Made by a program: the position numbers and the translations under genes
Assembly: GCA_965229645.1 (NCBI GenBank)
Contig: OZ245893.1
Location: 558,001 to 622,000 of the forward strand
Length of the DNA: 64,000 bases
Direction: 5' to 3'
Source of the DNA: CAXQZM01 sp965229645
GTDB taxonomy: Bacteria; Pseudomonadota; Alphaproteobacteria; UBA7985
The notes under the pieces: generated by a model
Seen by the model: only the letters and a program-made list of their open reading frames with translations
The model's database searches: none
What the model was told of the DNA's origin: nothing
Shown: positions 8,294 through 20,419 of the stretch, in pieces
How the letters are laid out: every line of letters starts with the position of its first letter
How positions within the stretch are numbered: position 1 is the stretch's first letter

Positions 8294-9691
8294 ATGATCC
8301 GTTCCCTTAAACCTTCCCTTGCATTCCTGCGTAACTTTGTTGTGGGCGGCTTGATCTCCTTGGCCCCCACGGGCCTCGCCACGGCCCAGTCGCTGGGCGA
8401 GGCGCTGGTGCAAACCTTTGAAACCAATCCAGATTTGATCGTCGCGCGCGCCCAGGCGATTCAGGCGGTCGAGACGTACAACGATTCGGTCGCGCAAACG
8501 CGTCTGCGCATCGACGGCAGCTTCAGCGGCAATGCTGCGACCAGCAACAGCGTCAGCACGTCGAATCCGAACGGCGATTCCCAGTCGGACGAAAGTACCG
8601 AGGTCTCACTCTCCTTTTCCCAGCACCTCTTTCAAGGCTCCTTTGACGGGATTCCCGCTGGATTGCGCATGGCCCTAGGCGACGTGACCGCGGCGCATGC
8701 CACCTACAAGGCCGCTGAGATGAGTGCCCTGTCCTCGGCGGTGTCCGCCTACATGGCCGTTGTCCGCGACGAAGGCGCCTTAGCGGTCGCATTGTCGGGC
8801 GTTGGCACGGCGGAGCAGGAATTGGAGGCTGCGCAAGCGCGGTTGAGCGCGGGGGAGGGGACCCGTACCGATTTGGCCTTGGCCCAAAGCGGATTGGCGC
8901 AAGCCCAAACCGTCGCAACGCTGGCCCGAGCCACTTTAAGCTCGACCAAAGCAACCTTCGTGCAAGTGATCGGCCAACCCCCGGAACAACCGCGCGATCC
9001 TGGATTTCCTGCTTTGCCCGCGACGCTTGATGCCGCTTTGCAAACGGCCTTGAGCGACCATCCTCAGATCCAAGCGGCGGAGATCAATTTGAACATCGCG
9101 CGAGATCGGGTCATTACCATCCGCGCCCAGTACGGCGTCAACGTCTCGGCCCAGGGCAGCCTTAGCAAGTCTTGGGACGGGATCGGCAGCGGCGAGGATA
9201 CGGATGCGAGTTCCATTGGGTTTACCGCGTCTCTGCCGCTCTATACCAGCGGCCAGCGTGAGGCGGCGCTGGCGTCGGTCGAACAGGGCGTGCTGATCGC
9301 CGAAGCGAACTTGACGGGGCAAAAGGCCGCGATTGAGGCGCAAGTGCGCGCCGCCTGGGCCAACGCAGACGCCCAGTTTGAAAACCTCAACAGACGCGTG
9401 ACCATCACCAACGCGCAAGAACTGGTCTTGCGCGCCACCGAAGCCGAATTTGACGCGGGCACAACCACATTCCTGGCCGTTCAAAACGCCCAGCAGGACT
9501 ATCTGGAGGCCCAAGATCAGTACGTCAGCGATAAGTCCAACGCCGTGACGGCCGCCTATACCTTGCTCGCGGCCATTGGGGGGATGACCACAGAGGCGCT
9601 TGACTTGCCCGTCCCCCATTTTGATACGTTGGCGGTATTGGATGAAAACCGTGTGCGGTCGTACCCCCAACTCCTCTTTGGTGTGAAATAG
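8294..9691 (+). CDS. tolC: TolC family outer-membrane efflux channel
   Basis: Outer-membrane/periplasmic tunnel used by type I secretion and RND efflux pumps. It has a signal peptide ending near TGLATAQS, then two OEP repeats: the first begins LGEALVQTFETNPDL and the second is typified by AALQTALSDHPQIQAAEINL. Both have the long amphipathic helices expected of the family. The end LLAAIGGMTTEALDLPVPHFD is typical of alphaproteobacterial TolC, and the length is normal. An in-frame ATG at 8273 overlaps the pcm stop; I prefer 8294 because the signal peptide then starts normally. Confidence 0.92.
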   Translation: MIRSLKPSLAFLRNFVVGGLISLAPTGLATAQSLGEALVQTFETNPDLIVARAQAIQAVETYNDSVAQTRLRIDGSFSGNAATSNSVSTSNPNGDSQSDESTEVSLSFSQHLFQGSFDGIPAGLRMALGDVTAAHATYKAAEMSALSSAVSAYMAVVRDEGALAVALSGVGTAEQELEAAQARLSAGEGTRTDLALAQSGLAQAQTVATLARATLSSTKATFVQVIGQPPEQPRDPGFPALPATLDAALQTALSDHPQIQAAEINLNIARDRVITIRAQYGVNVSAQGSLSKSWDGIGSGEDTDASSIGFTASLPLYTSGQREAALASVEQGVLIAEANLTGQKAAIEAQVRAAWANADAQFENLNRRVTITNAQELVLRATEAEFDAGTTTFLAVQNAQQDYLEAQDQYVSDKSNAVTAAYTLLAAIGGMTTEALDLPVPHFDTLAVLDENRVRSYPQLLFGVK

Positions 9692-9750
9692 TCGCGCAAA
9701 TCCTGATTGCTGTTTGAAAAACCCCTGCTGGGGGTGAGAGGGCCAGCGCT

Positions 9751-12414
<2,664 letters not shown>

Positions 12415-12450
12415 AGTCCCTGCGCCAAGGCTAAGCAGGCCAGCACAAGT

Positions 12451-13299
12451 TCAGCCTTCGCGGGCACGCACCTGATCTCTTAAGAGGGTGTCTTCGCAAA
12501 CCGCAGCGGCATCCATATGGTCAAAATAGGCCCAGTTCTTGGCCCCATCGGCGTCGGGATTGGTCGCGGAACCGCGGGACATTTTGACCTTCTCAAAATA
12601 CTCGCGGCTTTGGATGACGTAGTGGTTCAGCTGCAGGGTGTCGTTTTCGAAGGAAACTCTTGCCGAGTTCACCGAATAAACCTTATGCAGTCCAAACGAT
12701 CGGAAGTGGCAGAGTTTTCGCGACCGACATAACCATTTTGTGTTTTCGAACTGGCCCAGGGACTGATGGCATGAGGTGAAACTCTTGCGAATCGAAGCGG
12801 GTTGCTCCTGGAGCCCGTTGCTACCAAAAATCTTCCATCGCAGATATAGGAGATCAATCTTCGGGTTGAGGCGGGTCAGGTAGTTGGCCAGTCTGCCGCC
12901 CGCTTTCACAAACCAAAACTCGTCCAAATCGGCGATCAATATCCATTCAAACCGACGCCGAAGCTCAAACCGCTTAATCGCGCGCCAGTAGTGACCCGCT
13001 TGGTTCCACTTTTGCGTCCATTGAATGCAGGAGACACGCCCTGTTTGAGCGCGTGATGCCGCGATCTCGAACGATCTATCGGTACTTCCGTTATCGATCA
13101 AAACGATGTGGTCAGCACCCTGTTCCAAGTAGTGGTCGATCCATTCTTCAACGATGAACGCCTCGTTTTTCATGATGCCGACAACGACGAGTTGCCCCTC
13201 CTGCGTGGCTGCGCGCCGTGCGGACAGGGCCTTGTTGTATTGATCGCGCTTTGCGCGAAACCAAAGTCGTAGCCAGCGTCTAAGCGGGGTGTTTTTCAC
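12451..13299 (-). CDS. Glycosyltransferase family 2/92-like protein
   Basis: The 282-aa protein has the nucleotide-sugar binding start VVVGIMKNEAFIVEEW, then HIVLIDNGSTDRS near residue 70. The metal-binding DxD-like motif WILIADLDEFW lies near 120. This combination marks the GT2-fold Glyco_tranf_2_4/GT92-type enzymes that decorate surface polysaccharides. The basic N-terminus (LRLWFRAKRDQYNKA) may associate with the membrane. It is a single gene, antisense to valS, with no other polysaccharide genes nearby, so acceptor and sugar are unknown. Confidence 0.82.
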   Translation of the reverse strand: MKNTPLRRWLRLWFRAKRDQYNKALSARRAATQEGQLVVVGIMKNEAFIVEEWIDHYLEQGADHIVLIDNGSTDRSFEIAASRAQTGRVSCIQWTQKWNQAGHYWRAIKRFELRRRFEWILIADLDEFWFVKAGGRLANYLTRLNPKIDLLYLRWKIFGSNGLQEQPASIRKSFTSCHQSLGQFENTKWLCRSRKLCHFRSFGLHKVYSVNSARVSFENDTLQLNHYVIQSREYFEKVKMSRGSATNPDADGAKNWAYFDHMDAAAVCEDTLLRDQVRAREG

Positions 13300-13372
13300 T
13301 GTGGGTTTGGGGCCAAGTTACGCGGGCACAGCGAAATGCGGGCTCGCGATCCAAGATACGGCACGCCTAATC

Positions 13373-14056
13373 TTAATCGCGTTCATCGCGCAAATAGAGC
13401 TGCCCACGAATATCGCCAAAGAAGGTTTGTCCCGCGGTATGAAGGTTGAAATAGAGTTCGTTCTGAAGCCCGATTTGCGCCATACCCGCGACGGTTTTGA
13501 CCTTGCCCCCGGGTGCCGTCGGCACGATGGGGCACCCACTGGTGAAGGCGCCAACGAGCCCGTGGCCATGTTCGCTGGTTGCGACAATCAGGTCGTTGTC
13601 GATCGTCGCGGTGAAAACTCCATCGGCAAATTCCGCGCTCAAATCGCGGCCGAGGCCCAGGTCCGCAATGATCGGCCCCAGTTGGCCTGGGCGTCCGCAG
13701 TGGATGTGAAACATGACGACCTGATCGGCGGGGACATGTTCGACGTCAAGGCGCACGCGCGCGTGGCTCAAGTCCCGATCGAAAACGACGACGCCATGGC
13801 CCCGCGAAGCGCGCTCGGCGCGGGGTATCGACGGGGCGGTGGACCGAAAGACTCTCGGGGTAAGTGCTGGCGTATCTTCCTCTTCTGCGGGTTCCTGATG
13901 CGGGGATAAATAAGCCTCAAAAACCAACCCTGGCAAATCGCCATCGGCGGGATTGAGCGGGAAATTCGCCAGCATGTCGTCGGCATGGACAAGCGCACTG
14001 CCCATGGTCATAAACATCGATACACCCCAGGCCAGAAGCGAGTCTTGTGGTTTCAT
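13373..14056 (-). CDS. Secreted CHRD-domain protein
   Basis: A 227-aa protein with a signal peptide (MKPQDSLLAWGVSMFMTMGSALVHA). It has a CHRD domain, the fold first seen in chordin, from about residue 95. Visible marks are ARVRLDVEHVPADQVVMFHIHCGRPGQLGP and the closing FNLHTAGQTFFGDIRGQLYL. The family is extracytoplasmic and has no assigned enzymatic role in bacteria. The Pro/Glu-rich segment near 55-75 is probably a flexible linker. Confidence 0.8.
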   Translation of the reverse strand: MKPQDSLLAWGVSMFMTMGSALVHADDMLANFPLNPADGDLPGLVFEAYLSPHQEPAEEEDTPALTPRVFRSTAPSIPRAERASRGHGVVVFDRDLSHARVRLDVEHVPADQVVMFHIHCGRPGQLGPIIADLGLGRDLSAEFADGVFTATIDNDLIVATSEHGHGLVGAFTSGCPIVPTAPGGKVKTVAGMAQIGLQNELYFNLHTAGQTFFGDIRGQLYLRDERD

Positions 14057-14238
14057 GATCGGGCTCCTTTGAAAACTCAGCCAATCTTAGACCTAAACTC
14101 GGGTTCTGATTTGGCGTCAAGGACGAAATTCTTCATTGGTCCTTGAGCAAGTTTAATGCCATTTTGCGTGTTTTGAATGGGTCGAATCGACTTCATCCCA
14201 GACGGCATGTCGGCGGGAAGAGTTTGTCACACTTGCGG

Positions 14239-14718
14239 TTAGTTTTGCAGGTTCCTCGAAGCCTCTCCCCGTCGATCCTTGAAAAACTTCTCCAATAGTT
14301 TCTCCGCTTTCCCTGCGCCCATGCCTGAGGAAACGTCGGGGCGATGATGGCACGTGGGGTGGTCAAAGATTTGCGGGCCGAACAAGACGCCGCCAGACTT
14401 GGGATCGCTCGCGGCGAAGACGAGCGCAGCGACGCGGGAATGGGCGATGGCAGCAGCGCACATGGGGCAAGGCTCTAGGGTAACCCAGAGGGTGCAGCTG
14501 GGGAGGAATTTGGTCTTGAGGGCCGAGCTGGCCCTTTCTATCGCCAGTATTTCGGCGTGGTGGGTTGCCTGACCGTGGGATTCGACCTCGTTATGGGCTT
14601 CCGCGATGATGCCGCCTTTGTACGTCACGACCGCGCCAACGGGAACTTCGCCGAAGCGGGCGGCCCGCTGCGCCAGCGCCAAGGCGCGTTGCATAGGGGG
14701 GGCGAGTTGCGTGGGCAC
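14239..14718 (-). CDS. tadA: tRNA-specific adenosine deaminase
   Basis: Deaminates A34 to inosine in tRNA-Arg(ACG), which is itself encoded in this window at 44628-44704. The zinc motif HAE (THHAEILAIERA) and PCPMC (TLEPCPMCAAAI) are both present with normal spacing. The substrate loop DPKSGGV follows. The GTG at 14718 gives MPTQLAPPMQRALALAQ; the internal ATG at 14694 (MQRALALAQRAARFG) is the commoner family start. About 160 aa is the expected size. Confidence 0.95.
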   Translation of the reverse strand: MPTQLAPPMQRALALAQRAARFGEVPVGAVVTYKGGIIAEAHNEVESHGQATHHAEILAIERASSALKTKFLPSCTLWVTLEPCPMCAAAIAHSRVAALVFAASDPKSGGVLFGPQIFDHPTCHHRPDVSSGMGAGKAEKLLEKFFKDRRGEASRNLQN

Positions 14719-14751
14719 AGGCCGTGTTGTGGACCGGGCTGAACGCGCGCC

Positions 14752-16179
14752 CTATCCAGTGCCGCCGACGGTCATGGCGTCGATTTTGAGCGAGGGTTGC
14801 CCAATACCTACGGGAACGCCTTGGCCCGCTTTGCCGCAGGTGCCAACCCCAGAATCGAGGGCAAAGTCGCCACCGACCATGGAAACACGTTGCATGGCCT
14901 CGGGACCGTTGCCGATCAAGGTAGCACCCTTGACGGGTTCGGCGACCTTGCCCCCCCGAATGCGGAACGCTTGCGTGCATTGAAAGGTGAATTGGCCTGA
15001 GACGATATCGACCTGGCCGCCACCAAAATTGGTCGCGTAGAGGCCGTCGTCGATAGAGGCGATCATGTCCTCTACCTGATGGGGTCCCGCGGTCATGAAG
15101 GTGTTGGTCATGCGCGGCATGGGTTGGTGCTGGTAGGATTGGCGACGCCCATTGCCCGTCGCCGCCATGCCCATGAGACGGGCGTTTTGCCGATCCTGCA
15201 TATAGCCGACCAATACGCCGTCTTCGATCAAGACATTTTCCGCTGTTGGGGTGCCTTCATCGTCAATGTTGAGGGACCCGCGCCGATCGGGCATGGTCCC
15301 GTCGTCGATCACGGTGACGCCGTCTGCGGCCACTTGCTGACCGATTTGACCACTGTAGATCGACGTGCCTTTGCGGTTGAAATCACCCTCCAAGCCATGA
15401 CCGACAGCTTCGTGGAGCATGACGCCTGGCCAGCCCGCGCCGAGCACAACTGGCAGTTCGCCCGCGGGAGCGGGGGCCGCGTCGAGGTTGAGGCGCGCTT
15501 GTTCCAGCGCCTTGGCAAGGGCGGCGTCCCACTTGTCCTGGCCCATGTAGGCATCGAGGGCGCGGCGACCGCCCCAGCCGTAGCTGCCCAGTTCGCGCTT
15601 GCCGTGTTTTTCCAAAGTCACGGACAGATTGATGCGGCACAGCGGGCGTAGATCAGCGACGGCATCGGCGTTGGGGCGTTCGATCCGAACAGCCTGGAAA
15701 CTGGTTAGGATGCTCGCGGACACCTGCACCACCGCAGGGTCGGCAGCGCGGGCCTTGCGGTCAAAGTTACTAAGGGCCTCGATTTTGTCCGCCAAGTCCC
15801 AATCATTTGGGGCGATGGGGCGCACGGGGCGTTGATTGGTGCCTGCAGGGGGCAGCGCGTAGGTGCCGCTGCGCCCCGCAAACAGGGCCTGCGTTGTTTC
15901 GCCCGCCCGCTTGAGCGCGGCGTCGGTCAAGGCACCCGCATGGGCGTAGGTGGTTTGGGCGCCCAAGACGCCCCTTAGACCAAAGCCTTGATCCTGGCTG
16001 TAGGCCGCGGTGCGAATCTCGGAGTTTTCCAAGATCAACGTATCTTGGTCGCGCCATTCGAAGAAGATCTCGCCGTCGTCGAGGTGGCCGAGGCGATCTG
16101 CGGCCACGCGCCGAACGGAGGCCGGATCGAGGCCAGGGCGGGTGTAGAACAGATCAAAGGTATGTGCCAGCGCGTCCAT
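14752..16179 (-). CDS. tldD: Metalloprotease TldD
   Basis: Subunit of the TldD/TldE zinc protease that processes modified peptides and degrades unfolded proteins. The metal motif HEAVGHGLEGDFNRKGTS is near residue 255 of the 475-aa product. The C-terminal barrel includes RMTNTFMTAG and VEPVKGATLIGNG. The ATG at 16179 gives MDALAHTFDLFYTRPG, the normal start; a longer in-frame start at 16272 adds a non-conserved segment. It lies divergent to coxB, a neighbourhood seen in other alphaproteobacteria. Confidence 0.94.
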   Translation of the reverse strand: MDALAHTFDLFYTRPGLDPASVRRVAADRLGHLDDGEIFFEWRDQDTLILENSEIRTAAYSQDQGFGLRGVLGAQTTYAHAGALTDAALKRAGETTQALFAGRSGTYALPPAGTNQRPVRPIAPNDWDLADKIEALSNFDRKARAADPAVVQVSASILTSFQAVRIERPNADAVADLRPLCRINLSVTLEKHGKRELGSYGWGGRRALDAYMGQDKWDAALAKALEQARLNLDAAPAPAGELPVVLGAGWPGVMLHEAVGHGLEGDFNRKGTSIYSGQIGQQVAADGVTVIDDGTMPDRRGSLNIDDEGTPTAENVLIEDGVLVGYMQDRQNARLMGMAATGNGRRQSYQHQPMPRMTNTFMTAGPHQVEDMIASIDDGLYATNFGGGQVDIVSGQFTFQCTQAFRIRGGKVAEPVKGATLIGNGPEAMQRVSMVGGDFALDSGVGTCGKAGQGVPVGIGQPSLKIDAMTVGGTG

Positions 16180-16428
16180 AGTGAGGCATATAAGTGGAGG
16201 CGCGCAAAACCCCAAGAGTTTCCCCGATGGCCGTAAATTTACGAGGCCACTAAAGTCGTTTAACCGATTCAATCCAAATGCTTGTGGCTTTCGGGCATGG
16301 TCGGTTGGGAAACCAAACGCCGCTGTAGTGTCCCCATTTTTGCAAAAGTCTCACGTCTGTTTCATATTCCCTTTGGTCCTGCCTTACGATAGAGTCCGCG
16401 CAGTCGATACCGTGCGAGATTCGGAAGG

Positions 16429-17529
16429 ATGCCCATGCGCCTAGTTTTTGTCTTTTTTGGGACCTTAGCCAGCCTTTGGCCGGGCCAAGTTCTGGCCCAG
16501 TTGGCCACGGTGGATGGCCCCAATCTTGGCTTTGCCAGTCCGCAAGGGCTGTTGTTCGGGACCGAGGCGAGCGAAGAAATGCAGTCGCTGGTCGGCATTG
16601 CCTTGCCGATTCTTTGGGTCATGATGCTAATCTGCGCCTTTGTCCTGCTGCTCTTGCTTTGGGTTGCTATACGCTACAATCGGCGCGCCAATCCCAACCC
16701 ATCCAAGACAACGCATTCCACAATTCTAGAGGTGTTGTGGACGGGCATTCCCACGATCATTGTGATCACCATCGGGTTTTTCGGCGTGCGGCAGGTCTTG
16801 GAGTTTGAGCGCACTCCCGCCTTAGGTATGGTCGCAGCCGACGGCAGCTACGATCCTGCCCAGACGGTTCTCGACATCAATGTCCATGGCATGCCGTCGT
16901 GGAACTGGGAATACGAACTGACCTACTTCGGCGACGCCCAAACTTTGGCGGACCATCCCGAATTCTACGACACGGACTTGGGCGAAGGCGTGCTTAGGTC
17001 GGGTTTCCGCTACGTTTCCAACATGTTGGAGCATCCTGAAAAGGAACGCCGTCAAGCGGTTCCTGCGGGCGATATTGAGGCCACGCTGGCCCTATGGACG
17101 CAACCTGGGCGCGATCTTGATTTCTATCAATTCGACGTTGACCATCGCCTTGTCATCCCCTCGGGCGTCCGCGTCAATGTGAATGTCCAAGGGCCTTTAG
17201 ATTCGGATAAGCAGCATGCTTGGGCAGTGCCAGCCTTCGGGGTAAAGCGAGATTTCTGGCCAGGCCGTGTGAATCCTGCGCACTTCCGTGTCCCCGAAGG
17301 CAACGAGGGGCTGTACTTTGGCCAATGCAGTGAGTTTTGCGGTGCCTACCATGCCTATATGCCCATTGCGGTTCATGTGGTGACGCTGGAGCAATATCGC
17401 ACCTACTTTGCCGCCCAAATGGCCGCAGCCCTTGCGGCGGCAGAGACAGGGGGCCTATTCGCCCCTGACTATCTGCCCGTCAATTTGCCCGCCCCCTACG
17501 GCACAGCGGGCAGTCTCGCGGCTCGCTAA
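16429..17529 (+). CDS. coxB: Cytochrome c oxidase subunit II
   Basis: CuA-bearing subunit of the aa3-type terminal oxidase. It has a signal peptide (to VLAQ), two membrane helices (residues about 55-80 and 100-125) and a periplasmic cupredoxin domain. The CuA ligands are visible in HAWAVPAFG and GQCSEFCGAYHAYMP. Compared with usual family members of roughly 280-320 aa, this 366-aa protein has about 60 extra residues between the aromatic WNWEYE segment and the DVDHRLVIPSG strand. The usual DVIHSW before the first ligand is SDKQHAW. It is the first gene of the oxidase operon. Confidence 0.94.
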   Translation: MPMRLVFVFFGTLASLWPGQVLAQLATVDGPNLGFASPQGLLFGTEASEEMQSLVGIALPILWVMMLICAFVLLLLLWVAIRYNRRANPNPSKTTHSTILEVLWTGIPTIIVITIGFFGVRQVLEFERTPALGMVAADGSYDPAQTVLDINVHGMPSWNWEYELTYFGDAQTLADHPEFYDTDLGEGVLRSGFRYVSNMLEHPEKERRQAVPAGDIEATLALWTQPGRDLDFYQFDVDHRLVIPSGVRVNVNVQGPLDSDKQHAWAVPAFGVKRDFWPGRVNPAHFRVPEGNEGLYFGQCSEFCGAYHAYMPIAVHVVTLEQYRTYFAAQMAAALAAAETGGLFAPDYLPVNLPAPYGTAGSLAAR

Positions 17530-17574
17530 GGCACCCCTGCCAACGACAAGGAACAGAGGAAAGGTCCAGACAGC

Positions 17575-19179
17575 ATGAGTGCAACCCACGCCGACCCCCA
17601 CGATCACAAGCCCAGCTTTATTGCGCGGTGGTTTTTCTCCACCAACCATAAGGACATCGGGACGCTTTATCTGATTTTCTCGCTCGTCGCCGTGCTGTTC
17701 GGCGGCGCCTATTCGGGCCTTATTCGCTTAGAACTTTTCAATGAGGCAAGCGTAGCGGGCGCGCTGAGCCAGTGCGTTGGCGGGGCGTGCGGGGATGTAT
17801 TTAACCAGTGGATAACGCTTCACGGCTTAATCATGATTTTCTTTGTGGTCATGCCTGCGCTGATCGGCGGTTTTGGCAATTGGTTCGTCCCGCTGATGAT
17901 CGGCGCACCCGACATGGCCTTCCCACGGCTCAACAACATCTCGTTCTGGTTGCTGGTACCTGCGTTCATTTTGCTCATGTACTCGGGCGCGAACAACTCC
18001 TGGGTGTTCTATCCGCCGTTTTCGTCCAGCGCCGCGCAGGCCGATTCCACGCCTTGGCTCATTTTTGCCCTCCACCTTGCTGGGGCCTCCTCAATTCTCG
18101 GCGCGATCAACTTCATTACCACCATATTCAACATGCGCGCGCCGGGCATGAGCCTTATGAAGATGCCGCTGTTCGCTTGGTCCATGCTGGTAACGGCATT
18201 TTTGCTGCTGCTCGCGGTCCCCGTGTTGGGCGGGGCAATTACCATGCTGCTGTTCGATATTTTATTTTCAACCGACTTCTTCAATGCGGCCGAGGGCGGG
18301 GACCCCGTTTTGTTCCAGCATTTGTTTTGGTTCTTCGGCCACCCAGAGGTTTACATTATGATCCTTCCTGGCTTCGGGATCGTCTCACACATTGTCTCGA
18401 CCTTTTCGCGCAAGCCCATCTTCGGGTACGCGGGCATGGTGTTTGCCATGGTCGGCATTGGATTTATCGGGTTCATTGTTTGGGCGCACCACATGTACAC
18501 CGTGGGCCTAGGGTCGACGGGGCTCGTTTATTTCACTATCGCCACCTTGGTGATCGCGGTGCCGACAGGGATCAAAATTTTCTCCTGGATCGCCACCATG
18601 TGGGGCGGTTCCATCACCTTCAACACCCCCATGCTCTGGGCCGTTGGGTTCATCTTTCTCTTTACCGTCGGCGGCGCGTCGGGGGTCATGCTCGCGGTGG
18701 CGTCCAGTACTCGGGCCTATCACGACACTTACTTCGTGGTCGCGCACTTCCACTACGTGCTGTCCATGGGGGCCGTGTTCGCGATTTTTGCAGGGTTCTA
18801 CTACTGGATCGGCAAAATGTCGGGCCGAACGTACCCCGAATGGGCGGGAAAGCTGCATTTTTGGCTATTCTTCATTGGTGTCAACGTCACCTTCTTTCCC
18901 CAACACTTCGTCGGCTTGCAGGGCGGCCCGCGCCGCTATTCCGAGATGCTCGGGCCCTTTGAGTTTTGGAACCAAATCTCTTCCTATGGCGCTTTTGGGA
19001 CCTTGCTGGTTACGGGCCTATTTTATATCCTCGCCATCTATATCGTCACCGCAGGTCGCCGCGTCGGGGCAGCTTATTGGGGGGAGGGTGCCAAGACCCT
19101 GGAATGGACGGTAAGCTCACCGCCACCCTTCCACACCTTTGACACCTTGCCAGTGATTGAGGGTGACCCCAATCACTAA
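17575..19179 (+). CDS. coxA: Cytochrome c oxidase subunit I
   Basis: Catalytic haem-copper subunit. All key histidines are present. The low-spin haem ligand is in LHGLIMIFF, and the CuB His-Tyr pair in HPEVYIMILPGFG. The CuB histidines are in WAHHMYTVG, and the haem a/a3 ligands in FVVAHFHYVL. The length (534 aa) and twelve hydrophobic segments are normal. It follows coxB by 45 bases with the ribosome-binding site AGAGGAAAGG. Confidence 0.97.
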   Translation: MSATHADPHDHKPSFIARWFFSTNHKDIGTLYLIFSLVAVLFGGAYSGLIRLELFNEASVAGALSQCVGGACGDVFNQWITLHGLIMIFFVVMPALIGGFGNWFVPLMIGAPDMAFPRLNNISFWLLVPAFILLMYSGANNSWVFYPPFSSSAAQADSTPWLIFALHLAGASSILGAINFITTIFNMRAPGMSLMKMPLFAWSMLVTAFLLLLAVPVLGGAITMLLFDILFSTDFFNAAEGGDPVLFQHLFWFFGHPEVYIMILPGFGIVSHIVSTFSRKPIFGYAGMVFAMVGIGFIGFIVWAHHMYTVGLGSTGLVYFTIATLVIAVPTGIKIFSWIATMWGGSITFNTPMLWAVGFIFLFTVGGASGVMLAVASSTRAYHDTYFVVAHFHYVLSMGAVFAIFAGFYYWIGKMSGRTYPEWAGKLHFWLFFIGVNVTFFPQHFVGLQGGPRRYSEMLGPFEFWNQISSYGAFGTLLVTGLFYILAIYIVTAGRRVGAAYWGEGAKTLEWTVSSPPPFHTFDTLPVIEGDPNH

Positions 19180-19227
19180 GGCCCCGCTCCGTCCGTCCAA
19201 TTCGTTGCAGACTCTAAGGTTTCGGTC

Positions 19228-20142
19228 ATGACTGCCGCAACGGCTTCCCTAGCGTTCGGGCGAGAAACTGAGACCACCTTGGGCACTTATTTTGATCTGT
19301 TTAAGCCCCGGGTCATGTCCCTTGTGGTCTTTACGGGGTTCGTTGGTCTGTGGATGGCCCCTGGCAGCATTTCGATCGGCGATACCCTTATCGCCATTGC
19401 GTGCCTCGCCGCCAACGCAGGCGCGGCGGGGGCGATCAATATGTGGTACGACGCCGACATCGACGCGATTATGGAACGGACGGCGTCCCGCCCGATCCCC
19501 ACGGGCAAGGTGCAGGCGCGAACCGCGCTTTACCTAGGGATTTGGGTCAGCGGGTTTTCGGCGCTGATCATGGGGCTTATGGTCAACTGGCTCGCGGCGG
19601 GTCTGCTGGTTGCCGCCAACTTTTACTATGTGGTTATTTACACCCTGTGGCTGAAGCGGCGCTCGGCGCAGAATATTGTGATCGGCGGTGGGGCAGGGGC
19701 GTTCCCGCCCCTGATCGGCTGGGTTGCGGTCATGGGTACCTTGGATTGGACGCCCTTCGTGCTGTTTTTGCTGATCTTTGTCTGGACCCCGCCGCATTTC
19801 TGGGGGCTGGCCCTGTATCGCATGGGGGACTATGCGGCGGCAGGGGTGCCCATGTTGCCCAATGTGGCCGGACGTTGGGTGACGCGAGTCCATATTTTTG
19901 CCTACACGCTCCTATTGCTCCCCCTCGCAATCGCCCCCTTCTTCATGGGCGCGGCAGGGACGGTCTATGCGATTGGCGCGGGCATCCTGAGCCTTGCGTT
20001 CGTGGCCTTGAGCGCGCAGCTGCTGTTGCAGGACAGCGACGGTAAGGCGCGAGCCGTCTTCGGGCTGTCGATTGCTTACCTATTTTTGATCTTTGGGTTG
20101 CTGGTCCTCGATGGGCGCGGCGTCAGTTTCGCAGGTCTATAG
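19228..20142 (+). CDS. ctaB: Protohaem IX farnesyltransferase (haem O synthase)
   Basis: UbiA-family membrane prenyltransferase that farnesylates haem B to haem O for the oxidase. The Asp-rich catalytic motif appears as NMWYDADIDAIMERTASRPI near residue 75. The second loop includes YTLWLKRRSAQNIVIGGGAGAFPPLIGW. It has nine hydrophobic segments in 304 aa. Its position between coxA and the assembly genes is the classical arrangement. Confidence 0.96.
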   Translation: MTAATASLAFGRETETTLGTYFDLFKPRVMSLVVFTGFVGLWMAPGSISIGDTLIAIACLAANAGAAGAINMWYDADIDAIMERTASRPIPTGKVQARTALYLGIWVSGFSALIMGLMVNWLAAGLLVAANFYYVVIYTLWLKRRSAQNIVIGGGAGAFPPLIGWVAVMGTLDWTPFVLFLLIFVWTPPHFWGLALYRMGDYAAAGVPMLPNVAGRWVTRVHIFAYTLLLLPLAIAPFFMGAAGTVYAIGAGILSLAFVALSAQLLLQDSDGKARAVFGLSIAYLFLIFGLLVLDGRGVSFAGL

Positions 20143-20146
20143 TCAG

Positions 20147-20419
20147 ATGACCGACCCAGCGCAACGCAAGCAGCATGACGCCAGCGCTTACTATGCCAGC
20201 CGCCGCACGGGCAACTGGCTGATTTTGGTCGCCATACTGGTCTTTGTCGCCTTTACCCTTGGGGTGACCATGGCCAAGTTCGACGTCGCCGAATTTATGA
20301 GTCTGACCCATGAATACGAAGCCCAGCAGCAGAGCCAGGAGGCACAGCGCACCTTAGAGCAAAACCTGGACGCCGCGCGCCAGTCGGTTGCGGGTGAGGG
20401 CGGCCAGGGCGGGCAATGA
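20147..20419 (+). CDS. Small single-helix protein of the cox operon (CoxF-like)
   Basis: A 90-aa protein with a short polar N-terminus (MTDPAQRKQHDASAYYASRR), one membrane helix (residues about 25-45, WLILVAILVFVAFTLGVT) and a Gln-rich tail. Such small proteins between ctaB and ctaG in alphaproteobacteria are often called CoxF and are of uncertain function. The ATG at 20147 follows the ctaB stop by four bases. Its stop overlaps the ctaG start by four bases, so translation is coupled. Confidence 0.7.
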   Translation: MTDPAQRKQHDASAYYASRRTGNWLILVAILVFVAFTLGVTMAKFDVAEFMSLTHEYEAQQQSQEAQRTLEQNLDAARQSVAGEGGQGGQ

